Shown: positions 43,414-56,648, counted from the stretch's first letter. The stretch: DNA of 64,000 bases from Ceratodon purpureus (GCA_014871385.1 CM026431.1:11685594-11749593), one strand, 5' to 3'. Notes: a model not told the origin generated them from the letters alone. Numbers and translations: made by a program.

Positions 43414-44829
43414 GCTTTCCCTTTGTTGAGAATAATCTTTGTGCCAAGATGTTCATCATCAAAGCCCCATGGGGAGCTCTATGTGGCATTTACTTGTATG
43501 CATGATGTCCTGCACACAACTTCTTCCGACTTCATGAAAAAACGGATCCATGATTTATTTCTAATGATGAAGTTATCATCTCTCGGAAGGAATGACAGAG
43601 AATTCTCTATATTAATTGACAGCATTCTCATGCTCACCTTCTGGATCATGCTCCTGATGATCTGCACACATTCGAGCCTCATGCTTCTGTCGAGGTGATC
43701 AGAGTCCTCTCCACTCAGATTAGGATTGCAAAAAGAATCCATGAACACCACCTGTTCCAATCACAGAGATTGCACTCACTTAGGTCTAACCATGTCAACA
43801 TTGAACTCTCTTCAACATGAAACACAACAGGAAGCATAGAATGTAAGAGCAGGAGTGAAAAACATTTCAGACATTCCTGCATCTGAGTGCATTCAGATTA
43901 GGGTTCAAGCAAGATTTTTCCATGTGTCATTAAATTAACGTGAAAAACGGATCGTATAACCATCACCCAGAAGTATTTAACAAAGAGTTCAATCATTCAA
44001 CCCGATTCTATTACAACTTATTCAACATGAGACGTCTTGCAGATTCTACATCTCTGTAACCAACATGTAATTCAATGTTAGAAAAGCAACAATGTGCTTG
44101 AAATTTGATTATCATTCCATGGGCACATCATCACACCTGATTTGAGGAGTTGGTCCGAATGCATCCTTTACCCACAAAAGACATCTTCAATTCAGTGGGC
44201 GGTGAGTAACAGAATGGCTTCATGGCTAGGTCCTGCAGAGCCTGGTCCCAGAACCCGAAATCATAAAACCCCATCGACACCGCTTCTTAGTTGTCTCTTC
44301 GACTCAAAAGGCGTGTAAACCACCTCTTTGCCGCCCCATCGCGGAACTCCAGCCGCCTCATCACAAACACAACAAAAGAACTCACTCAAAGCCTACCACT
44401 TCTCATCCACCCACTCAAAAAAAAACCTCAAAAAAACTTGAAAAACCTCCTCAAAATCCTCAAACATCCAACCATTTTGTCAGCAAAAGATCACCAAACT
44501 AGAGAAAATCAGCAACACAAACGAATCCTGAGCTGAATTTCAGCACTTCAGCTGGAGCTCATGAAAAGTTGCCGAAGTTCGAAGCCTGACATGTTGGAGA
44601 AAAGGCGGATGCATCATCTTCATGAGGATGACATGTCATGGACCAGGATGTTGGATATGGTGGCAGCCAATGTGATCACTCTCTAGAACTCAGTCTCCAT
44701 GTCTGTGATTGAAATCAGTGAGAGCATTGCATGTTTCAGGAAGAAGATGGTGATTCTCCTCGTTGTGGCAGTATGTGGATTTGTGGGCTGGAGTTTCAGA
44801 TTTTGAGGGAGATGAGGTGATGAAGAGGA
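43414..44829. other. Divergent upstream region between the carrier and the zinc-ribbon gene
   Basis: About 1.4 kb between two head-to-head start codons. Both promoters must lie here. No conserved frame or repeat is seen. Confidence 0.45.
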
Positions 44830-47800
44830 ATGGCGAGTGTGCTATCAGGTCTGTGTGTGTGCGCTGCGGCGTCATCAGCTCGATTCAATGGTGGAACTGA
44901 AGAGCTAGCTCGGTTTGACAGGATGGCGCTGCAGATGTTGGCTTGCCGCAATGTGTGTGTGGGATGTGTGGTGTTTGGGTCGGTTCGAAGCTCATTGCGA
45001 GGTTCAGAGATGAGCTCTAGGAAGGTGGGAGCCGGGGGTGTGTTTGGAATGCGGAGGCAGAATTGGGTTATGTTGCGGAGGCAGAGTGGGCGAGATGAGG
45101 CTGGCACACAGGTTGAGAATGTGAGCGGGAGTGTCAGAAGTGGGGAGGATTCAAATGAGAGTCGCATGGGCGGGGATGAATCCTTTGAGGTGAACCAGGA
45201 GTCTGGTGCTGGGAGAGAAAGCAGCGATGGTGAGGACATGGCGCGGCTCTCAGTGAGGGAGAATATGGATGCGATAGGGAAGATTGCAGAGTCTGTGACT
45301 GAGAGACTGATGGAGGATTCTGGGGGTTCGTCTGATGGCGGTGGAAGAATGTCGCAGGCGGAGGGGGATGAATTGGGTGTAGGGTTAGGGGACGCAGCTT
45401 TCAGGAGGCAAGTTGCCATGGTGGCCGATGCGGGCGCGGCTTTGGAGATGATTGCCGAGAGGGCTGGAATCTCCGGCGGCGTGGTGGGTAATCAAGAGTG
45501 TTCGAAGCTCATATTGGAAGCTCTGGCACTTGGGAATAGCGAGCTGGCCTTCTCTGTCCTGAAAGCTATGCGCAGCAGTGTCATTCAGCGTCGAGTCGAT
45601 CGAGATGGTAATGCTCGCCACCCTCTTCACTATCTTTTAGCCTCCTGAGAATATCCCTCTTACTAATCTCGAGATACAAATTAAAATTCAGCAGCTTCTG
45701 TAATGTACTCCGTGTCGTAGTTTGTGAATATCGATGCCCAAATTTAACATCTGGCATGTCTTCATGTCCAAATTATGGAGAATTTCCGGGTTGAAAGTGC
45801 GATGGATCCACATGGATGCTAGAACTGTGATAATTAGGTCGAAGAATCAGATCAGATAAACAGAAAACATGTGATATGTGGAAGCTAACTTCGAAGGACC
45901 CAAGCACCACTTCTGTAGTCTGTTTTTACTTCGATGATTCTTGCCGTTTTGAAGGGTGTGGGTAGTTTACAATTGAAGAGGGATGAACCTTGCATGGGTA
46001 TGTGGCAGGGAAAGGATCTTATGTTGAAGACTGGCGTTGGGCACAGCCCAATGTGAACACATATGCTACACTTGTGCGAGGATTAGCAGCGTCGTTGCGA
46101 GTAGCAGATGCTATAGAAGTAGTGACAGATGTTCGGCGCCGTGGAGTTCCGGCTGGAGATGAGGTACTCTTACCTATCATTAGATAATCAAATGCATTAA
46201 TTGCTGATAGATTCCTGGACGTAAATGTGTATAATATATATTTTTTTTTCTTGCGAAAATGCGATGCACATTCTACTTGATATGTAATACTTGCATTTGA
46301 TAGAAGTTAGTGACGTCCACAATTTTGTAATTTCTCAAACATAGGGTTTAGATGGGGTGTGCAGGTTCCTTTTGGTAAAGTTGTCAGCTGCCCCACTTGC
46401 AGAACGGCGCTTGCTGTCGTCCAACCTCAGCAAGGTGTCCAGGTGTTACTCACATCCTTATCCATCTTTTTCATGCTGAAATTTTTAAAAATGGAAATTT
46501 TTATGTTCTTGAGTCTGGATAGTTTTGGAACGATCTTGTTTTTTGCATGTAAACTTGATTAGAATTTACCTGAATGTTTTTGAAAGTATCATATTTATGC
46601 ACTGATACTGTGATTGGCTACTTTTTGTTTTTGAAACACTTTCTCTTATCTTTGTTTGAGATTTGAGTATCTTTCAAGGAGCTCTTGGGGTTGACCCAGA
46701 TGGTGGGATCGTGGACAGGTTGCTCCATGTGCAAAATGTCGGTACCAGTATGAGTTGATGTCTGGTACTGTCGTGGATTGTGAATCGGAGTCCATAAGGT
46801 GAGTAGTCTTTTGAAATTTTGTACTGTAGTACGTCGATACGTTTATCACTTTTCTCCAAGAATTCAACTTTGGACAATTAAGATGCGAGTGATATGAATT
46901 AGTGAATGAAAAGGGATGATCATGTTGACCTTGCTGCATCTAACTGAAGATCTTAAAAATGCCAACATGAGCTTAGTGTTTAGAAGCGTTTGTGAATTCA
47001 AGCCCAAGTTCAAATTTTCAAAGACATAGGATATTTTTGTTACTGACACTACGACTTGATGTCAACAAAAATGGCAGTATGAATATCTCTGTAATTGAGC
47101 GGGGGTTGCGGGTTTTGAAGTTGCTAAATCGGCCACTCCCTGCAGCTGTGCATTCCATAGTGGTAAGCAGTCTCACTACTAGAGTTTTGATTCTCATTGA
47201 TTGCTACAACCAAGAAGTTCGAGTTAGTTTGATTACGAAAATATCGAAAGTATTAGATGTGTAGAAATGGCAGCGACACTCTTGCAAGCCTCCTTTCTAG
47301 CATGTCATTGTTGGCATTGTTTGGACCTGATTTTCTCTGAAAAAGCTGTCTTCGCTTCTCCAAGAAAAATTTCTTTCGTTACTTGGCACTGCTGGAGGGC
47401 TCCAGAGAATTCAGTTACATAGAGGATGTTTGAATTGTATGCCTCAGGTCCGTGCTCCGGATGGCCTTGCACGCACCCATCGTTGTGCAACCGAAAGCGC
47501 TGATATTCCGGCTCAGGAAGGAGAGCGTGTTACTGTTGTTTCGGCAGCTCCTGCAGATTCAGGCCGTGGCATTGGTCCTTTCAAAAGTACTTCCAGAACT
47601 CCTGGGTGGAGGCCCAGTGAGCCAATGGCTGTAACAAATCATGTCACAGGTCGTGTTTCATTGCTTTCTCGGCCACCACCAAAATCTGGTACTGGGGCAG
47701 CTTTCGATGCTTCCTTTATCATATCTGCGGCACTTCTCTTGGCGAGTGGTGATGCGGCAACAGGTCTTATAGATCCTTCTCTTCCTCGAGCAATAGCTAT

Positions 47801-49764
47801 TGGGGCAGCGACAGCGGTTGCTATAGGAGGTGCTACTAATGCGTTTGTTTTGCCTCGACTTAATCAGGTGCATTTCCTCAGCTTTCTACGCCTTCATGTA
47901 TTTGACGAATCTCCATTCATAACTTGCCATAAGTTCCGAATAACAGATGAGATGTTAAGACACTGCAGAAACTTGATTTCTGCTACAGCTCCTACTATTG
48001 TGAAGTAAATTAGACCTGTTAGGGTAGTTCCATTACTTTCTACTTGGAGATTATCTAATTCTTGGAGGATTTATTGTTCTTTGAGTTTCAAAATAGCTTC
48101 AGCCGTATATTGTGGTTCAGAGCTTTACATGCTTGGTCTAAAGCGTTTGTGTAACTCAATACCGGTAGAGTGCAGTTACCACAAAGAACAGTAGATGCTT
48201 TGGCGCTTCGGCAACAGCTTCTGGCGCAACATGAAGGACTGCAAGCTCGACTTCAGGCTCTGACACAAGAAGCTGCTGATGACGTACGCTACTATTCTTC
48301 CAAGTATATCAGTTTTTACAACCTTCTTAGCCTATGTTAATCAGATTGTTTTCATTACCACATCTTTTACAGTCTTTTCAAATCGTGAGGCCACATTCAT
48401 TGCATATCAAAGCACTCGTTTGACATATTTTGATAATAGATGGAAAATTTCATCAACATTGTGTGCACTTTTAAAAATATTTTAGGAAGTTATACTCGTA
48501 GAGTACGTAGACTTAGTGTTGAGGTCGCTTTGTTTTTCATTGTTCAGGTCAGAATGCTAGCCCGTATGTGCCAATTACAGAACAAGATGGAAGCTGTGAA
48601 CGAACCGACATACAGGTAATTGCCAATCCAACTGCTGCACCGCATTTTTTTTTCAGTTTGTTGACAGTCACTGTGTAATGAGTTGCAAGCTTGTAATAAA
48701 TCGCATAGAATGCAGGAAGACTGTCCAGTAACGACATGTGCTGAAATGAATGCTGGGAACAATGCACGTTCTTACTACTGTGATTCAATTTGGCTCTTCA
48801 GTGCACGTATGGAAAGAGTACAGAAGGCGCGAGAAACTCTGGATGAACGACTCGAATCTCGGCTGGAACTTATTTATAGCTATGCAAAGGTATGATGCTA
48901 ACACTTTTGGAGATTAGCAACATAATATTGCCCCTTTCGAGAATGCTTGGTTCTTTCAGTTGAACCCTCTGCTTCTGTTCGAACATCTATGTAATTGGTT
49001 GTTCTTTGCCTATGAAGGAGGTTCGCTTCTCTTTATTTCTTCTATTTTTAATAAAGTGTTGTGTTCTGAATTTTCAGATAGCCTCAATGATAGAGATCGA
49101 AGTGGAGATGGATATTGATGTGCTGGCTGCGGAGGGTGCTGGTGTCTCTGTAAGTCATAACTTTATGGCTCCATCCTTTTTGCCCACACTCCCCACACCT
49201 TACATATAGTTGGTTAGCTGGTTACATAAATATATTTAATGAACCATTTGATGACGAGTGAGACGATATCGTTAATCTTAACAATTGATCTTTTTAATCT
49301 TTTACAAACGGGGTATGGATGTTGTCTTACAAACGCCTCTTATTTACGTGGGCCTGTTTGATTGTTATTAATGATGACAGGCTATAGCAGAGCAGATCGA
49401 GCGACTGATGGAAGTTGAGGATCTTCAAAAGGTTGGCTTCATGTGCAACTTGCAGATGAATATCAAAACTCTTTCTCATCATTTACCATCCAAGCTCTAA
49501 TCTATTATCTGCTAGTCATGGTCATATGACTGTTACCCTTTCTATCTAACATCACCCTCAACAAACTACTCTTTATCCTGTGTCCTTGGTTTTTAAAAGT
49601 AATTTGTAGATTTTTGTTGAGGGTCGAACTTCAAGCATGAATATTACAACCAGAGCTCTAACCGCAAGAAAACGTTGTGACAGTCATGGAGGTTGCAAGC
49701 GGAGGCAAACGATGAAGTTGAGAGATTACTGCGGTCAGCGCCACTACTCAACGACTCTGCCTGA
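44830..49764 (+). CDS. Conserved plant protein with PPR-like repeat, zinc ribbon, hydrophobic segment and coiled coil
   Basis: Twelve exons join in phase: 44830-45607, 46009-46163, 46365-46442, 46719-46798, 47078-47162, 47448-47867, 48176-48283, 48548-48615, 48802-48889, 49078-49149, 49381-49431 and 49684-49764, giving 687 residues. The N-terminal 200 residues are low-complexity (Ser/Gly/Glu) after a likely transit peptide. Around 275-310 NVNTYATLVRGLAASLRVAD fits a PPR unit. A zinc ribbon, C320-x2-C323-x17-C341-x2-C344, is split over two exons. Then come PAQEGERVTV and two Ala/Gly-rich hydrophobic stretches (about 460-530). A coiled coil follows, with MLARMCQLQNKMEAV and MIEIEVEMDIDVLAAE. 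The end is LQAEANDEVERLL. It matches a single-copy plant family of unknown function that I recall as plastid-associated. The C-terminal 380 residues are the conserved part. Confidence 0.85.
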
Positions 49765-50480
49765 TCTTTTCTGGAGTTTGAACACTGGTTTCAATATTTG
49801 TCGAAATTCATGGTCTCCCGAAGTAGTCAACTTTGAGCAGACACCTTGTTTGTAACGTAGTGCGCGTGGTTGGGTTGAGATGTGTATATTGCTGCAGACG
49901 TTGAGTTGTAGGATGCTTGCAAATGGGAGTCACTCATACTCTTGCCTGGCCAAAATTGGTCTGGGCAACCGGAGTTCTCATTTGAAATCCTAGAATACCA
50001 GGCCCATGTTTATGGGTAATTAGATCTTAACAAATTGAGCAATACATGAAGTAAGCAAAACATTTAATCATTTGTCACTGTCTGTACTTGCATTTTGTGC
50101 TAGATGTAAGTGCATGCCTGTAAAATGAGTTGCAGATGGATGCTAGTAATGATAATCAAAATTGACTTGTTAGTATCTCAATCCACATAACCCTGTATTG
50201 ATAAGCATGCCTTCACACATTGAAAACTTCAATTGACTTCAGTACCAATTAACTCTAAAACCGACAAACAAAAGTGCACTCCAAGCAGATTTAGAAACTC
50301 ACATGTTGACCCACGTTCGAAGTCCAAAACAATGCGCATTTTTCAACAAACTAAAGATGTACAAAGCTCATCACGAGGCAATTTTGTGTAGGAAGAAGGC
50401 TTTAGGCATTTTAATGATTTTGCTTGAGAAAGCATGGATCTGTACATACAACCTAATTGAAATAATAAGGGAAGAATATG
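49765..50480. other. Tail-to-tail intergenic region, no gene seen
   Basis: 3' flanks of the zinc-ribbon gene (plus) and the SdpI-like gene (minus). Nothing recognisable. Confidence 0.45.
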
Positions 50481-51125
50481 TCATCTAACAATGTACTGAG
50501 CTTCTTCTCTAATGATGTAAGAATACAGGACCGAGATAGCAGTTGGTGCAAAAAACAAACCAGCTATAACCAAAAGCTGCCAGAGCCCAGGCGGCACGAA
50601 GAAAACGAGCACGAGGCCCACGACGCCGGTGACTAAAAAGATGCAGGATGCGAAGAAATGGGTGTCCGCCCACACATGGTCGTTGCGGAGAGTCCACAGG
50701 CAGCGGATGCCGACGACATAGTTGGGCTCGACGTACTTGAAGATGGCGCATAATGCGAAGTCGAGCAGGCACGCGAGGATGACGAATGGGGCGGTGCCGA
50801 GATGGCCGGTTGAGCCGGCGTAGACAATGAGAATCTCCAGCGGGACGGCGAAGAGGCAGGGGAGGGCGATCACCGCGGCGATGGCAGCGCCGGAGGTGGT
50901 GGACTGCGAGGCAAGGCGGGGGTCGCAGGAGGTGATGAGGGAGAGGAAGAGGGAGAAGGCGAAGGCGATGACGGGGATGATGAGGATGGCCAGCATGCGA
51001 GGGATGGGGAAGCTCTGCCACATGTGGAGCTCGTCCGGAAGCCATGTCACGGCTGCAAGCCCGAGCAGGAAGGCGATGGCGCTCAAGCACGCTCCGGCCT
51101 CCAAGCCTCGCAAGATGAACGCCAT
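50481..51125 (-). CDS. SdpI-family integral membrane protein
   Basis: Intronless frame of 214 residues from ATG 51125; the longer frame upstream has no ATG. It has about six hydrophobic helices (near 11-30, 42-66, 80-104, 112-130, 156-177 and 182-204). Residues 133-156 read EPNYVVGIRCLWTLRNDHVW followed by ADTH, which fits the signature of the bacterial SdpI family (NYxxGIRxxWTLxxxxVWxxTH). In bacteria such proteins act in immunity and signalling for the SDP killing factor, or are of unknown role. The LPDE segment near residue 30 recalls the DUF1648 part that often precedes SdpI. The role in a plant is unknown. The gene is GC-richer than its neighbours. Transfer from bacteria is possible but not shown. 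Confidence 0.7.
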   Translation of the reverse strand: MAFILRGLEAGACLSAIAFLLGLAAVTWLPDELHMWQSFPIPRMLAILIIPVIAFAFSLFLSLITSCDPRLASQSTTSGAAIAAVIALPCLFAVPLEILIVYAGSTGHLGTAPFVILACLLDFALCAIFKYVEPNYVVGIRCLWTLRNDHVWADTHFFASCIFLVTGVVGLVLVFFVPPGLWQLLVIAGLFFAPTAISVLYSYIIREEAQYIVR

Positions 51126-51945
51126 TATTGTGGAACCCCAAGTGCTGCTTTCTCTCTCTCTTTCACCAATTGCTCCCTGCACAGGTTTCCTCAACGCCCG
51201 GATTTGGACGAGAAAATGCAAATTGCTGCTGGGCTGATACTCATCTTCCTGAAATGCACAACGTGGGCCCTCTCACATCAAGATGCAAGCCGTTGCAGGA
51301 GCATGAAATCCCCGTTGCGTCACTTCATGCGTGCAAAAATCTTTCCTGTCTACTCACGAGCAGCTTAGCATTCTGTTCCTGTAGGGCAGTAGGACCGACA
51401 TAACCTCCTTCTGTAAAATTTCATAAAAACGAGCACTCTTCACCAAATCCGTTCCAACAACTAAATCACAGAACATCCACAAACCATCTACAGAGCACAC
51501 CTTCTCACTTCCTTCTCACTACATTTCACACTCGTAGATCCGAAGCGCAACCGTTAAACCCTACGAAACACAACATCACCAAGCAACGATTCTACCAGAA
51601 CACACACGAACATAACCCAAAGAACATAAAATCCTCCACACTAGCAACAAAAACAACTAATTCAAACAAACACAGAACTCACCACACAATCACAGACAAC
51701 TCCAGAAAATTCTCCAACTCCTCATCACCAATTACCTCCAAATCTGCATTCCCTACCATCACAAACACAAAATGCACAACACCTCTTCACAGATCACAAA
51801 CCGAAAACTCATCAACCGTACCTCAAAACCCAGTTGTGGCAACTCAGTAACACCACCCGCAACACCCTTTTGAGAATAATATTCAAGCACTTGTACTGAA
51901 CCAAACTGAAACAAAGGCAGACTCGTTTCACGTAACTTCAACAAC
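51126..51945. other. Upstream region of the SdpI-like gene
   Basis: Probably holds the promoter and leader of the minus-strand SdpI-like gene. A long A/C-rich stretch (51.45-51.9 kb) shows no gene. Confidence 0.4.
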
Positions 51946-51948
51946 CGA

Positions 51949-52320
51949 AACGATGTCTAGATTCAACTCTCACTTCACAACTGTGATCTGAACTTGTATT
52001 GAAATGCACAGATGGAAGGAACCCGGAGCCTGGATATTTGTTGCTAGAACTTTCAGGTTACTGAAACAACCGAAACGATGTCTAGCAACTCCACGTCTGG
52101 CCTCCGGAGACCATGTCTGAGAGACGTGACCTACTTCGCAACTGTGATCTCTGATGAACCGGTATTATACCAAAACGATGTCTAGAGTGAACTCTACGTT
52201 ACTAGCAAGTCTAGGATCAGGGTCCCACTTCGCAACTGTGATCACTGATGAACTTATGTAATACCAAAACGATGTCTAGATTCAACTCGACGTTACTGGC
52301 AAGTCTAGGAGTATCCTGTG
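51949..52320. repeat. Degenerate tandem repeat of about 95-125 bp, four units
   Basis: AACGATGTCTAG occurs at 51949, 52074, 52174 and 52268. Each is followed at varying distance by GCAACTGTGATC or CACAACTGTGATC and by GATGAAC. The units lie in the divergent region between the SdpI-like gene and the E1-alpha gene. Confidence 0.6.
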
Positions 52321-53380
52321 ATCACCGATCGATGAGCTTGGGTTGTGATGCACGTACAGATGGAAACTGGGACCCGGAGGATATTTGTTTGCGAGAGCGT
52401 TGAGCTTTTCAGAGGCTGGATGCGTGACAACGTAACCTTGACAAGTCGGAGTGGGATGGTTGTGCGGGGCGGGGCCAGCGTTGGTCCGGCCCAGCATGGC
52501 AGGGATCGATCATCGGATGGTGTTGCGCGCATGCAGTCGCCGGAGATCCTGGCGTCATGGGCGTCGAGTCCAAGTGTTGGGCTGCCAACGCTCGCCGTCA
52601 TGGCCGCTTCTCGGAAGGAATTTTTGTAACCTTTTTGGCACAAATTGAAAGTCTGAAAACTGTAAATACTGTATTTGTAAAACTTGAATATTCTGAAACC
52701 CTCTCATCACACAATTCAACGTGAGCCTAATCATGCACTATTATGGTTCAAACTCCAAATTTTCATTATCAATTTAATATTACTCCTAAAATTTCGATTT
52801 AGACTCAATTTCAACCCTGAATAATCCTCATACCTTACACCATAAAAATACAATCTATAAACAGAAACACTTCTATATTGTTAGGTGAACATACATAACT
52901 GCATAACATTACGAATTACGACCCAAATATACTCACCACACTAGGCCTAACACAACGATCGGTCCACCTCAGCACGCTGACTCACCGCCCCGTCAGAATC
53001 CGACATGGCACGCAGATCCACCTCGTCAGCCTCGTGACCTCCATCACACCAGCTACTCACTAGTAAGAACCCACACCCCAAAAACCGTCACTCAATCCAA
53101 AAACCAACACCTCCCTCCCCAACCACCCAAAATCCACAACTCCCCTAGAGTACACTCATCACAACCAAACTAACGCCTCTAGGCACCCACCCCCAAACTA
53201 GTAACTCACTAGTAAGAACCCAGAACACGCTCCGCTAAATTGTCTAGACGAGCTCGATCAAAGCCGTCGTCGCAGTCGCGGAGCGTCGCTCAGGTTTCGC
53301 TCAGACTCTCGCTCAGGTTTCGATCAGGTGGTGCGATCAGGCGCAGGATCTGCACTAGGTTTGGATCCGACCACGCCGCA
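52321..53380. other. Upstream region of the E1-alpha gene
   Basis: No supported gene. ACTAGTAAGAACCCA is repeated at about 53059 and 53208. The 53.24-53.38 kb stretch is an Arg/Ser-rich open frame without an ATG, probably the 5' leader. Confidence 0.45.
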
Positions 53381-56300
53381 ATGAAGCTACCCGGGGCGAC
53401 TACAACGTGGGCGAGGCTGATCTCCCGGCGCCTGCTTCATCGCCCATCGCAGTCGCAGTTACAGTCCCAGGCTCATCGATCATCGTCGTCTAGTTTCACC
53501 TCCTCGGGTGTGTTGTCCCAGCGGCGGTGCTGCTCGGGGTCTAGCAGCGGTGAGGACAGCGATGGCAACCAGGATGAGGTGATCGTCGAGCCATGCTAGC
53601 TTGCTTTGAGTATGTCTAGAATTTTGCTCCATGTCTGTGATTTGGGTCAATTGGGGAGTGTTGGTGTGAGAGTTTTTGAGAATTTTGAGAATTTGCGGGG
53701 GTTGGAGCCAGGATTGCGTTGTAGTTTTGGTGTTGGTGTGATCAGGATATGGTTCGTCTGACGATCGCTCTGTATGTCTAGAATTTTTGTTATGTGCGTG
53801 GTTTTTGGCCAACTGATTGTTGGTAGTCGAGGTTTTTGGTACTTTTGGGGTTCTGGAACGGGGATGCGTCGTGGGTTGAGCTCTGAAGCAATCTAAGATC
53901 CTTTGTAGTCAAGTTGTGGTTAATTTTTGAGATCGGTTCGAGAAGTTTGTTTAATTTGGGGGTGGAATTGACGTTTTCGTGGTTTTGAGATTCTCGGATT
54001 GGGATTCTGTGGATCGAGGGGAAAAGAAAGTTATGGTTGTTCTGGCTATGGCAGTTGGGTCAATGAGTTCGGGTAAACCTGGCCAGTGGATTGTGTGTGG
54101 GATTGCAATTTGCGCAATTTAGTCCCAATCATGTGATGTGGAGTGGGGATTGTATGCGCAGTTCCATGATTTTCCGGGAGCGAAAGCAGGGTTTACTAGC
54201 AAACTTAAGTATGTGCCGGAGACACCTGCGGAGGCAGTGCCCTGCTTTCGGATTTTGGACGAGTATGGGCGCCTGATAAAGGATTCTCACATGCCAGAGG
54301 TTGGTTCATCCTGTTATGATCAATATCAGTTGGAATTTTGGGTTATTACGATTGATTGCATTTTCTGCTATTTGTGCATGATACTGTTTGGCTAAATTAA
54401 GTGTCTGTTGTAAGATTTTTGTGGACATGTGGGGGATGTGGTGCAGATAGATAAAGCTCTTGTACTCAAGATCTACCAGAACATGGTGACCCTTCAATCC
54501 ATGGACTCTTTGTTCTTCGAAGCTCAGCGACAGGGCCGCTTCTCGTTTTACTTGACCTCGTTCGGTGAGGAAGCTATCACTATTGCATCCGCAGCAGCGC
54601 TTAGTGATGACGATATGGTTTATGCTCAGGTAAATTGTGGTTAGGCATGGTATGTACAAACAAGGCTATGTAAGAGATGAAACAGACGCGAAACCCAAAT
54701 AACCCTACTCTCGTTTATTGCGATCCATGTTGTATTATTCGTGTGCACGCTGCAAGAGATTGGCTAAACTCTGTTGTTGTGTGAATTGGTGCAGTATCGA
54801 GAACCAGGCGTGCTCATGTGGCGAGGTTTCACTCTCAATGAGTTTGCCAATCAGTGTTTCTCCAATGACCTCGACTATGGCAAGGGTCGACAGATGCCAA
54901 TCCACTATGGCTCAGCGAAGCTCAACTACGCCACTGTTTCATCACCAATAGCGTGAGTCTTCACCGATGCTTCAAGCGCTGAATTCCTTTTTAGAGATTG
55001 TTAGGCGATGCTGCTGGGTTTTAATCCACAACATTTTGAAAGTAAACCTCGGAAATTCGACCTTTTCACCTTAGTCATTCAGTAGGTGTTTCACCAATTT
55101 GATTAGGGTTTAGACTTTGAGATACCTGCCCTTCTGTGGTTGCTCCTACACCTTGTGTCTAATTTCTGGGCCACTCCTGAACCAGATTTTTCTGCTCTAA
55201 GAATACCTGCACATGAAAATTCGACTTGATGTAAAGTATTTGCTTGCAGAACACAGCTTCCTCATGCGGTTGGGGCGGCGTATGCTTTCAAGATGGATCA
55301 GAAGCCGCTGTGCTCGGCAACTTATTTCGGTGATGGTGCTACGAGTGAGGTATGTCCTACGCTGTTCTTCTACCTAGTCTACAGTTTGGAGCTTCTATTT
55401 ACTGATTTAAGTTCTTGGAGGGCAGAGGTTGATGAGGCGCCCGTCTTCTGGCAGGGGGATTTTCATGGGGCGATGAATTTTGCAGCTGTGCTAGAGGCCC
55501 CCGTTCTATTTATATGTCGTAACAATGGATACGCCATCAGCACCCCAGCGCATGAGCAGTTTAAGGGTAAGGCTCTTTTCTAATGCTCCAGTTTGCACTA
55601 GATCCCTCGCTACGAGGATATAGTCAGATCTACGAGCACTTGCTTCATGTGATCGGTGAATTGGGATGAGTTTCTTACGTTATCTTCATTATTCCACTTC
55701 TCACTTCGGTTTTGTGTTGTATGGGTAGGTGATGGAGTGGTTTGCAAAGGTCAAGCATATGGCGTAAGAAGCTTTCGTGTTGATGGCAATGATGCTCTAG
55801 CAGTATATGCCACAGTTAAAGCTGCTCGGAAGATGGCTGTCGAGGAAAGCCGACCCATCTTGATTGAGGTAATAGATTGACAACTAGTATTATCCTGCTC
55901 GTTGAAGTCCATATTTCCCAAGATCATGATGCGGTGATTCCCTTTTTGACATTTTCATTGAATTTGTAAGGTGCCCTAATAAGTTGAGTAAATCAAGTCT
56001 GTGACCTTGCCATCGTTTTGAGCGTTGCCAATTCTCATTCCACCACCTGACTGGGATAAATGCAGGCATTGACGTACAGGGTAGGCCATCACTCAACATC
56101 AGATGACTCTGGGAAGTACCGAAAGGGCGATGAGATGCACCACTGGAAGACGATGCGTGACCCTGTTGTGCGTCTACGACGCTGGTTGGAAGGAGAAGGG
56201 TGGTGGGACTCGGATGCAGATCAACAGCTCCGAGCTGAAACACGCAATGAGGTAATCTTTACCTCCCTCTCCCTTCCATTTCTTCAAGGCTGTTCTACAT

Positions 56301-56648
56301 CATACCAAGTTTCGGGCTGATCATCCTGGTGAATTGTGTTTGTTGTTCTAATCTCTCTCCTTCCATTCCCTTTGTGAGTTTCCATGAGCGGCTCTCACGT
56401 ATCTAGAGCTAAATTTTAATTAATTTTAAGTTGACATTGGTTTATTCACTGTTATTCCTTTTCATAAACTGGTGATGCAGGTCATAGCGGCCATGCAGCG
56501 TGCAGGACCTCGAATGAAGCAACCCCTGGCAAACTTATTCACAGATGTATATGACACCATTCCCAGTCATTTGAGGCAGCAAGAGAAGGAGCTCAGATCA
56601 ACTGTAGCCAGGCATCGCCAGGATTATCCGTTTGACGTGCCATTGTAA
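53381..56648 (+). CDS. BCKDHA: Branched-chain 2-oxoacid dehydrogenase E1 component, alpha subunit
   Basis: Thiamine-diphosphate enzyme that decarboxylates the 2-oxoacids from Leu, Ile and Val in the mitochondrial matrix, with E1-beta, E2 and E3. Nine exons join in phase: 53381-53578, 54162-54299, 54447-54629, 54795-54952, 55250-55349, 55455-55566, 55729-55868, 56066-56251 and 56481-56648, giving 460 residues. The first about 60 residues are Arg/Ser/Gln-rich, a mitochondrial presequence. The core has YREPGVLMWRGFTL, KGRQMPIHYGS, the ThDP motif from GDG (253-255) to NN (282-283), and the phosphorylation-loop sequence YRVGHHSTSDDSGKYR. Length and order fit the plant E1-alpha family. The acceptor of exon 2 has a weak pyrimidine tract but is fixed by the FHDFPG homology. 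Confidence 0.95.

Noticed and set aside
44796-45419. Minus-strand open frame of 207 residues
   Set aside because: Antisense shadow of the low-complexity first exon of the zinc-ribbon protein.
53240-53380. In-frame N-terminal extension of E1-alpha
   Set aside because: No ATG in the extension; the ATG at 53381 gives a normal-length presequence.
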